Assembly (NCBI GenBank): GCA_002315915.1
Contig: DCIB01000005.1
Location: 1-29,512 of the forward strand
Source of the DNA: Caryophanales bacterium UBA1737
GTDB lineage: Bacteria > Bacillota_I > Bacilli_A > ML615J-28 > CAG-313
Direction of reading: 5' to 3'
DNA length: 29,512 bases
Under the pieces are notes generated by a model. It searched no databases and was not told where the DNA came from. It was given only the letters and a program-made list of their open reading frames with translations. The position numbers and the translations under genes are program-made. Below are positions 1 to 6,161 of the stretch, piece after piece. Numbering within the stretch: the stretch's first letter is position 1; the number at the start of each line of letters is the position of its first letter.

Positions 1-898
1 CTGGAGCAACTTCTTCTTTTTTAGTAGCTTTCTTTGCTTTTGGTGCTTCTTCTACTGGTGCAGCTTCTACTACTTCTTCTTTAACTTCAGCTGGAGCAGC
101 TTCTTCAGCTTTTACAAATTTTTTATTTTCAAAACGTGGATTACGATTAAATTTAGGGTTAGCTGGTTCTTCTTCAGTTTTTTCTTCTTCAGGTAAAACA
201 TAAGGTTCTACAGCAATACCATTACCTTCCATAACAGCGTTAGCCATTACACCAACAACAAGTCTAACAGCTCTTACACCATCATCATTTGCCGGAATAA
301 CATAATCAACATCATCTGGATCACAGTTAGTATCAACTAATCCAAATACAGGTATATTTAATTTACGAGCTTCCATAACTGCATTGTGTTCAGTTTTAGG
401 ATCAACTACAAATAATGCTCCTGGTAAAGTAGTCATTTCTCTAATACCACTAAAGAATGATTGTAGTTTAGCTAATTCTTTTTTAATTTCAATAACTTCT
501 TTTTTTGGTAAAAGATCAAATGTTCCATCTTTTTCCATTTCTTCGTATTTAAACATCTTAGCAATAGATTTACGAATAGTCTTAAAGTTAGTCATTGTAC
601 CACCAAGCCAACGTTTATCAACGTAGTATTGGCCAGCACGAACTGCTTCTTCGCGGATAATATCAGAAATTTGTTTTCTTGTTCCAACGAATAAAACTTT
701 ACATGAAGAATCTTGAACTACTTGACGCATTTTAGCATATGCATCTTCTAAACAGTTAACTGTTTTTTCAAGGTCAATGATGTAAACACCATTTCTTTCT
801 CCAAAAATATACTCTTTCATTTTAGGGTTCCAACGGCGAGTATGATGTCCGAAATGAACTCCTGCTTCTAGTAATTGCTTTCTAGTAATTACACTCAT
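1..898 (-). CDS. rpsB: 30S ribosomal protein S2, 3' end cut by window edge
   Basis: Structural protein of the small ribosomal subunit, needed for translation initiation and for S1 binding in bacteria that have S1. The translated 299 residues start MSVITRKQLLEAGVHFGH and contain the S2 signatures RRWNPKMKEYIFGERNG (about 21-37), DKRWLGGTMTNF (about 94-105) and the C-terminal core PVFGLVDTNCDPD. The S2 core ends near residue 237. It is followed by at least 60 residues rich in Glu, Ala, Lys and Pro (such as EEAAPAEVKEEVVEAAPVEE) that run off the window edge, so the protein is longer than the usual 230-260. The ATG at 896-898 is preceded by a GAAAGGAAAT ribosome binding site. The gene has its own extended -10 promoter and a foldable leader. 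tsf would be expected downstream, outside the window. The identity is secure; the true C-terminus is not visible. Confidence 0.97.
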   Translation of the reverse strand, partial: MSVITRKQLLEAGVHFGHHTRRWNPKMKEYIFGERNGVYIIDLEKTVNCLEDAYAKMRQVVQDSSCKVLFVGTRKQISDIIREEAVRAGQYYVDKRWLGGTMTNFKTIRKSIAKMFKYEEMEKDGTFDLLPKKEVIEIKKELAKLQSFFSGIREMTTLPGALFVVDPKTEHNAVMEARKLNIPVFGLVDTNCDPDDVDYVIPANDDGVRAVRLVVGVMANAVMEGNGIAVEPYVLPEEEKTEEEPANPKFNRNPRFENKKFVKAEEAAPAEVKEEVVEAAPVEEAPKAKKATKKEEVAP

Positions 899-937
899 TT
901 TAAAATTTCCTTTCTATTTTCTTTTGTTTTGGCCTCT

Positions 938-990
938 AAGAAAGTCTACATGGACCGCCTTTAATAAACTAGACGACGCACTCGTTTCTT
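938..990 (-). promoter_or_regulatory. Structured 5' leader of rpsB (candidate autoregulatory RNA)
   Basis: In the transcript, the 11 contiguous bases templated by 938-948 pair with two upstream segments. 944-948 pairs with 970-974 (GTCTA/TAGAC) and 938-943 pairs with 985-990 (AAGAAA/TTTCTT). A 10-nt asymmetric bulge (975-984) separates the two helices, and a 21-nt loop (949-969) carries GGCGGTCC. The element is more G+C-rich than its surroundings and lies between the promoter and the ribosome binding site. This is the place where S2 often represses its own mRNA in bacteria. The pairing is seen in the sequence; the regulatory role is inferred. Confidence 0.5.
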
Positions 991-1013
991 ATGTGTATTT
1001 TTTTGCCATAAAT

Positions 1014-1022
1014 ATTATACCA
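1014..1022 (-). promoter_or_regulatory. Extended -10 promoter of rpsB
   Basis: On the minus strand the bases read TGGTATAAT, a perfect TATAAT hexamer with the TG extension. The -35 region has no convincing match, as is common for extended -10 promoters. Transcription would begin near 1007, upstream of the structured leader. Confidence 0.65.
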
Positions 1023-1056
1023 AATATTTGTTATTTTTTAAGTAATAACGCTTATG

Positions 1057-1521
1057 TTATTTTCTTACAAAAGTAACAAATGTTAAGCCATTTCTTTCTT
1101 CATCTAATTCTAATTTTTTAAATCCTAGTGATTCATAAAATGATACATTTTCTTTTTCTTGTAAAATAGTATCAACATACCATACTTTTACACCACTATG
1201 GATATTAAAAATATCTTCTAAACAACTAGATGTAATACCTTTTCCTTGATAAGATTCTTCAAGGTATACCTGAGCAATTTGCATAATAGTTGGATCATCT
1301 AATTCAAATATAAATATTCCACCAATTATCTTATTATCATCTAAAATTTTATAATACTTTCCTAAACGATATTTAATATTAAATTCCATTCTACATAAAT
1401 CCATATGAACAGGATTTGTATCAAAATCACCATATTTATCAGTATATTTGCTGAAAGCATCATATTGTATTTTTAATAATTCTTGAGCATCACTTACGGA
1501 TGCAATATCTAATTTTATCAT
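1057..1521 (-). CDS. GNAT-family N-acetyltransferase
   Basis: A 154-residue acetyl-CoA-dependent acetyltransferase of the GNAT fold; the substrate cannot be told. The acetyl-CoA pyrophosphate-binding loop is visible as YLEESYQGKGITSSCLEDIF (about 87-106), and the C-terminal strand pair carries FYESLGFKK, typical of the family. The start at MIKLDIASVSDAQELL is supported by an AGGAAAT ribosome binding site that overlaps the end of the upstream xer gene (4-nt gap), so the two are probably co-transcribed from the xer promoter. No clear terminator follows. The family is certain; the substrate, whether protein, small molecule or drug, is unknown. Confidence 0.88.
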   Translation of the reverse strand: MIKLDIASVSDAQELLKIQYDAFSKYTDKYGDFDTNPVHMDLCRMEFNIKYRLGKYYKILDDNKIIGGIFIFELDDPTIMQIAQVYLEESYQGKGITSSCLEDIFNIHSGVKVWYVDTILQEKENVSFYESLGFKKLELDEERNGLTFVTFVRK

Positions 1522-1525
1522 ATAA

Positions 1526-2527
1526 TTATTTCCTATTATTTATTTGTCTTGGATGATTCATCATACTTTCTTTTAATTTCTCTGTAGATACATGTGTATA
1601 TATTTGTGTAGTAGCTAAATTTTCATGACCAAGCATTTCTTGAACACTTCTTAAATCAGCTCCACCATCTAATAAATGGGTTGCAAAAGTATGTCTTAAT
1701 GTATGTGGCGAAATATGAATAGATTCTGATGCATCAAGTAATATTTTATCTAATATTTTTCTTACTCCTCTTGTTGATAAAGCAGTTCCTTTACTATTTA
1801 CCAAGAATTCTAAAGGATCATTTTGTTCGTTATTTAATATAAGTATGGGTCTTGCTACAAAATAATAATCTTTAACTGAATTAATAGTTCTTAAATTCAT
1901 AGGAACATAACGTTCTTTATGACCTTTACCAAATACTTTTATAAAAGAATTAGAAAAATCAAAATTATCATAGGTTAAACTACATAATTCAGATACTCTC
2001 AATCCACTTCCATATAATATTTCCATAATACATAAATTTCTTTTACCAATAGGAGTTTTTGTATCTATGGAATTAAATATTTTTTCTATTTCTTCAATAT
2101 ATAAAAACTTAGGTAAACTTTTTTCTACCTTAGGAGATTCAATTAATTCAAAAGGATTATAATCTTTTATTGATTCAGATTCTAAGAATCTATAAAAAGT
2201 TTTTAAACTAGATAAATGTCTTGCAATACTTTTCTTTTTAAATTCATCATTATACATTCTAGTAGTATAAAATCTTGCAGAAGAGGTAGTAGCTGTAACT
2301 AAAGTGCCTAAATCTTCTGTTATTAAAAATGATTCAAACTCTTTTAAATCGGATAAATAACTTCTTATAGTTTCAGCTGAATAATTTTTTTCACTTGATA
2401 GATATCTTTCATATTTAGATAAAGCATCATTTGCTATATTACTTTCAACTATATCATCATGTGTAACAACTTTTATTCTAACTGGTTTAGTTAATTCTTT
2501 AGGTCGAACAGTTCTTTTTACAGCCAT
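1526..2527 (-). CDS. xerD: Tyrosine recombinase, XerC/XerD type
   Basis: A site-specific recombinase of the phage-integrase fold, probably the housekeeping enzyme that resolves chromosome dimers at dif. With this start the protein has 333 residues. The N-terminal SAM-like core-binding domain spans about 30-130, with SSEKNYSAETIRSYLSDL. All six catalytic residues are present with XerD-like spacing: R177 (GSGLRVSEL), K201 (GKGHKERYVP), H275 and R278 (SPHTLRHTFATHLL), H301 (MLGHENLATTQIY) and nucleophile Y310. I chose the ATG at 2525-2527 because AGGAG lies 7 nt upstream. The longer reading from 2581 would start inside the promoter. About 30 extra residues precede the core-binding domain. A single such gene beside housekeeping genes argues for Xer rather than a phage integrase. 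XerC versus XerD cannot be settled from the sequence. Confidence 0.88.
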   Translation of the reverse strand: MAVKRTVRPKELTKPVRIKVVTHDDIVESNIANDALSKYERYLSSEKNYSAETIRSYLSDLKEFESFLITEDLGTLVTATTSSARFYTTRMYNDEFKKKSIARHLSSLKTFYRFLESESIKDYNPFELIESPKVEKSLPKFLYIEEIEKIFNSIDTKTPIGKRNLCIMEILYGSGLRVSELCSLTYDNFDFSNSFIKVFGKGHKERYVPMNLRTINSVKDYYFVARPILILNNEQNDPLEFLVNSKGTALSTRGVRKILDKILLDASESIHISPHTLRHTFATHLLDGGADLRSVQEMLGHENLATTQIYTHVSTEKLKESMMNHPRQINNRK

Positions 2528-2552
2528 ATGAATACTCCTATCTATATAAATT

Positions 2553-2581
2553 ATTATACAATATTTAACACCTATAATCAA
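2553..2581 (-). promoter_or_regulatory. Promoter of the xer-GNAT unit
   Basis: The minus strand reads TTGATT (2576-2581), a 17-nt spacer, then TATAAT (2553-2558). Transcription would start near 2546, giving a leader of about 20 nt that carries the AGGAG ribosome binding site of xer. The -35 box touches the U-tract of the dnaI terminator. It also overlaps the in-frame ATG at 2579-2581, which argues against the longer xer start. Confidence 0.7.
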
Positions 2582-2612
2582 AAAGAAAATTATCGGTTAA
2601 GACCGATAATTT
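2580..2612 (-). terminator. Rho-independent terminator of the dnaB-dnaI operon
   Basis: A perfect hairpin (2587-2597 pairing with 2602-2612, 4-nt loop 2598-2601) is followed on the minus strand by TTTCTTTTT. The promoter-proximal arm contains the last codons of dnaI, and the stop codon (2597-2599) falls at the loop. Confidence 0.85.
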
Positions 2613-3457
2613 AAATCTTTTAAATTAATAAATTCCATTAATACTTTAATACGTTCTTCTACTCTTGATGCTTTTACATCATCATATTCTTTTTGAGTTT
2701 CTGATAAATGTAAGTGAAGAGTTTTTTCATCTAAATTAGATGACATAAAAGTTAAACGTTTATTAACCATTCTATCTTGTAGAATTGGGCCTAATACTTC
2801 ATCTCTAATAAAAGCAGTTACTGTTTCTCCACCAAAATCATCTAAGAATAATACATCAACTTCTTTTAAATCATCTATAATATCTTCTATATCACCATTT
2901 GCTATTGAAGATTTAATTTTTCTTACTAAATCAGGATAATAAGCAAAAATTACATCTTTACCATTATTAGCAAATTTTTTAGCAAGACATGCTAAAACAT
3001 ATGTTTTACCTGTACCATATGATCCATGTACATATAAACCTTTAGAAAAACCATTATTAAAATAATTATTATAAACTTCTTCACATTTAGAATATAAATC
3101 TTTTCTTGCTGGTTTATTCCAAATAGTTTGCGAATCTATTTCATCAATATTACAACATAAACATGTTAAATTATTTTTAATTTTACGATTATTTAATAAT
3201 TCTTTAGCATATTTACATGGTTCAAAATCAAGTACTGCTTGTGAATAATATTTAATACATGGCATATATCCTGTAACATCTTGAATACAAGATTTACCAT
3301 TACAACCTGCACATTTATTTATATTTAAAATATAAGAGTAAAATATAACAGCATTTTTTTCAATATCTTCATCAAGTAATGAATTTTCTTTTATTAATTT
3401 TTTAATTTCTTTATGATTTTTAATTTCATCAATCATTTCTTGTTTAGTTATAGCCAT
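2597..3457 (-). CDS. dnaI: Primosomal protein DnaI, helicase loader
   Basis: AAA+ ATPase that loads the replicative helicase onto DNA at oriC and at restart sites in Bacilli. The 286 residues have a cysteine-rich N-terminal zinc domain with C49, C52, C57, C67 and C81 (CAGCNGKSC at 49-57), then CLCC at 99-102. The AAA+ core has Walker A GSYGTGKT (145-152) and Walker B VLFLDDFGGE (about 202-211). Later, FMSSNLDEKTL and ASRVEERI supply sensor and arginine-finger regions. It is slightly shorter than the roughly 310-residue Bacillus protein. The gene follows dnaB by 9 nt with an AGGAG site, the same order as in Bacillus. It ends inside its own terminator hairpin. Confidence 0.92.
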   Translation of the reverse strand: MAITKQEMIDEIKNHKEIKKLIKENSLLDEDIEKNAVIFYSYILNINKCAGCNGKSCIQDVTGYMPCIKYYSQAVLDFEPCKYAKELLNNRKIKNNLTCLCCNIDEIDSQTIWNKPARKDLYSKCEEVYNNYFNNGFSKGLYVHGSYGTGKTYVLACLAKKFANNGKDVIFAYYPDLVRKIKSSIANGDIEDIIDDLKEVDVLFLDDFGGETVTAFIRDEVLGPILQDRMVNKRLTFMSSNLDEKTLHLHLSETQKEYDDVKASRVEERIKVLMEFINLKDLNYRS

Positions 3458-3466
3458 ATTTTTCTC

Positions 3467-4732
3467 CTATTTAGATGGTTTAAAAAATGATGTGATATCT
3501 TCAGATAATTCACTAGATTCATTATCATTTAGAGATTTATTATTATTTTCTTTATATTCATTATACCATTCTGGTAATTCTTTTGTCTTTTTTGTTTTAG
3601 GTATAAATTCTTTTTTAGAATTATTTTTATTTTTATTATTAATATATTCTAATGCTTTTAAGGTAGTTGTTACACCGCTTCTTTTCCAAGTATTAAGTAT
3701 TTTTAAAAAATAATTCTTAGATGGTATTTCTCCATCTTTATTTTTTAATACATAAAATAAACATACATTTATAACACCTAATGGTAATTCAGTTTCAATT
3801 AATAATTCATCTATCATTAAAATCTCACTACTAGTTAAAGCTGTTTTAAAAACAGATTCAACTAGTTTAGTAGGACTTAATGTATTATATAGATTAATTG
3901 CTTTATCATTAGATGTAGTAATATGTTTAATTGGTTTAAATGTAACATGTAGTTTCTTTTCATCAAAAATATGTTTTGCTTGAAGTTTTAATTGATTAAT
4001 ATCACAATCATTACCTTTTAAAGATAATAATGTTGCATTTTTCATTTCTTCTACATTTAAATTAAATAAGAAAGAATATCTTGTAACAGCATCAATAAAT
4101 TCATAATCTTTTAATACACTAGAATTTACTAAACCAGATACTTCTATTAATAATAAGAATTGTTGCATATCAAAATCTTCATTTTTAATAACTATTCCAT
4201 TATTTTTAGGAGTAATAGAATCAATAGAATGATTAAATTCATCACTTAATTCAAATACTTCATCAAATGATTTAGTAATATTAGAAAACTTTTTAGAATC
4301 AAGTTTTCTATTCATTAAATTTTTATAAATTTTTGTTGCTTCAATGTTTTCTACATTATAGTTAAATATAGTTGATAATTCTTCGTTATTAAAAAATTCT
4401 TTAGCAGATAATGGAAGTAATAATTCATATAAATAAACATTATCTTTAAAATATACTTTTAATAATCCAACAGCTTCAAGTTTTATACGTGACTCTACAA
4501 ATAATTTTGGATCAAAATGAAATTTTGTTAAAAAATTATTATGTAATAATATATCAGATTCAAAAGAATTAGTATTAACTAAAGATGCTAAAGCATTATA
4601 ACAATCTAATGCATTATTATCAATAATAGGTAAATATAATGTATTTAAAACTTGACGATCTATGGAAGTTAAACTATTTTCCATCGATACTAAAAATGAA
4701 GTATTTTCTACACTATAAAGCTTTGTATTCAT
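3467..4732 (-). CDS. dnaB: Replication initiation and membrane attachment protein, DnaB (DnaD/DnaB family)
   Basis: In low-GC Gram-positives this protein works with DnaD and DnaI to place the replicative helicase at the origin; it is not the helicase itself, despite the name. The 421 residues begin with a winged-helix-like region (SIDRQVLNTLYLPIIDNNAL near 23-42). They include a DnaB/DnaD C-terminal helical domain with the hallmark YxxxIxxxW motif at Y341-W349 (YFLKILNTW). A Lys/Asn/Glu-rich tail contains ELPEWYNEY, typical of these proteins. It lies between mutM::coaE (21-nt gap) and dnaI (9-nt gap). The NrdR gene often found just upstream in Bacilli is absent here. Confidence 0.87.
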   Translation of the reverse strand: MNTKLYSVENTSFLVSMENSLTSIDRQVLNTLYLPIIDNNALDCYNALASLVNTNSFESDILLHNNFLTKFHFDPKLFVESRIKLEAVGLLKVYFKDNVYLYELLLPLSAKEFFNNEELSTIFNYNVENIEATKIYKNLMNRKLDSKKFSNITKSFDEVFELSDEFNHSIDSITPKNNGIVIKNEDFDMQQFLLLIEVSGLVNSSVLKDYEFIDAVTRYSFLFNLNVEEMKNATLLSLKGNDCDINQLKLQAKHIFDEKKLHVTFKPIKHITTSNDKAINLYNTLSPTKLVESVFKTALTSSEILMIDELLIETELPLGVINVCLFYVLKNKDGEIPSKNYFLKILNTWKRSGVTTTLKALEYINNKNKNNSKKEFIPKTKKTKELPEWYNEYKENNNKSLNDNESSELSEDITSFFKPSK

Positions 4733-4753
4733 TTAACTTTCCATATCCTTTCA

Positions 4754-6151
4754 TTATTTTATCTTTTCTAGTTGATTAAAAGTATAGCATAATTCTTTCG
4801 AATTATCAATTATTACGTGTGAATGATTAATTTTCTTAGATATATCTTCCTTATTATATAATGATAATAATTTAGCAGCTGCATCTAGACTTATATTATT
4901 ACGTTTTATTAAACGTTTAATTAATTCATCTTCACAACAATTAACAAAAATTATATCTGAACAATAATTATTTATGCCTGATTCAAATAATAATTGAACT
5001 TCAAAAAATATTTTATCATTACTTGTATTCTTAATTAGTTTAACTATTTCTTTTTTTACAAGTGGATGAATGAAAGATTCTAACTTTTTTAATAATTCAT
5101 TATTATTAAAAACAATATTTCCAAGAACTTTTCTCGATATTTCATTATCTTTAATAATAGAATTACCAAACATTTTGATAAGTTCTTCTTTAACATCATC
5201 TTGTTTGTATAAAGAATGTACTATCTCATCAGCATCATATACTTCATAACCTTTATCTATAAAGTATTTTGATACAGTAGATTTACCAGATGAAATAACT
5301 CCTGTTATTCCATATACCTTAGGTAATATCTTTTGACATGATGGACAAAAATATGTACCACGTCCACCCACTCTTATTTTTTCTATAATATTTCCACATA
5401 TTTTACATTTTTGTCCATCAAGCGTATGAACATGTAAATGTTGTTGAAATCTACCAGTTACACCTAAACTAGATGTATAACTTCTAATAGTAGTTCCGCC
5501 ATCTTTTATCGCAAGACTTAATATATTATTAGCTGATACTTTTATTTTATAACAATCATATATTGTTAAATTATTAGATTTAGTTAATGGATGAATTCCA
5601 CATTCATATAATACTTCATCAACATAAATATTGCCTAAACCACATAATAAGCTTTGATCTAGTAAAGATACTTTAATTGGATCATGTCTTTTATGTAATT
5701 TATTATATAAATCATAATAATCAAAATCAGTATTTGCTTCAGGACCTAAAATACTTAATTCTTTAGTATTCATCAAATCTTTAATATTTGTTGAATTTAC
5801 TAAATGCATAGTTCCAAATTTTCTAGTATCATGATATCTTAATACTTTTCCTGATTCAAAAACAAATTCAACATGTTCATGAGTAACTAAAGAATCATTT
5901 ATTTTTTTAATATAGAATTTACCTTCCATACGTAAATGAGATATTATACTTACATTATCAAATATAAATATCAAATATTTACCATATCTTAATATATCTT
6001 TAATAGATTCATTTATTAATTTAGTTTGAAATTCATTAATATCTGTTTTTATAATACCATCATAATAGATATTTACTTTTACTATTTTTTCATTTAATAT
6101 ATAGTTTTTTAATGTATTTCTTACTGTTTCTACTTCAGGTAATTCAGGCAT
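4754..6151 (-). CDS. mutM-coaE: Fusion: formamidopyrimidine-DNA glycosylase (MutM/Fpg) with dephospho-CoA kinase (CoaE)
   Basis: One 465-residue reading frame joins two enzymes. Residues 1-274 are Fpg, which removes 8-oxoguanine and other oxidised bases. They contain N-terminal PELPEVETV with the catalytic proline after Met1, the beta-hairpin K58 (RYGKYL), and the zinc finger with C249, C252, C269 and C272 including R264 (GGRGTYFCPSC). Residues 278-465 are CoaE, which phosphorylates dephospho-CoA in the last step of CoA synthesis. They contain P-loop GITGVISSGKST (281-292), DADEIVHSLY, and the CoA-binding and lid regions FFEVQLLFES and RLIKRNN. The junction (QKILPKVYGITG) has no Met, so CoaE cannot easily be made alone. 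In Bacilli mutM and coaE are neighbours, so loss of the intervening stop explains the origin. Both active sites look intact. Confidence 0.93.
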   Translation of the reverse strand: MPELPEVETVRNTLKNYILNEKIVKVNIYYDGIIKTDINEFQTKLINESIKDILRYGKYLIFIFDNVSIISHLRMEGKFYIKKINDSLVTHEHVEFVFESGKVLRYHDTRKFGTMHLVNSTNIKDLMNTKELSILGPEANTDFDYYDLYNKLHKRHDPIKVSLLDQSLLCGLGNIYVDEVLYECGIHPLTKSNNLTIYDCYKIKVSANNILSLAIKDGGTTIRSYTSSLGVTGRFQQHLHVHTLDGQKCKICGNIIEKIRVGGRGTYFCPSCQKILPKVYGITGVISSGKSTVSKYFIDKGYEVYDADEIVHSLYKQDDVKEELIKMFGNSIIKDNEISRKVLGNIVFNNNELLKKLESFIHPLVKKEIVKLIKNTSNDKIFFEVQLLFESGINNYCSDIIFVNCCEDELIKRLIKRNNISLDAAAKLLSLYNKEDISKKINHSHVIIDNSKELCYTFNQLEKIK

Positions 6152-6161
6152 ATAATAACCT

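Noticed and set aside
384..626. Plus-strand open frame of 80 codons
   Set aside because: It lies inside rpsB on the other strand, has no ribosome binding site and no recognisable domain; the minus-strand protein is clearly S2.
1043..1062. AATAAC-loop-GTTATT hairpin after the first GNAT gene
   Set aside because: Only six A/T-rich pairs and no clean U-tract on the minus strand, so it is not called a terminator.
1526..2527. Phage or integrative-element integrase
   Set aside because: No phage, att-like repeat or cargo genes nearby; the sequence spacing matches housekeeping XerC/XerD.
2528..2581. Longer N-terminus of the xer recombinase
   Set aside because: The extra start codon overlaps the -35 box and the extension spans the -10 box; the inner ATG has a good AGGAG site.
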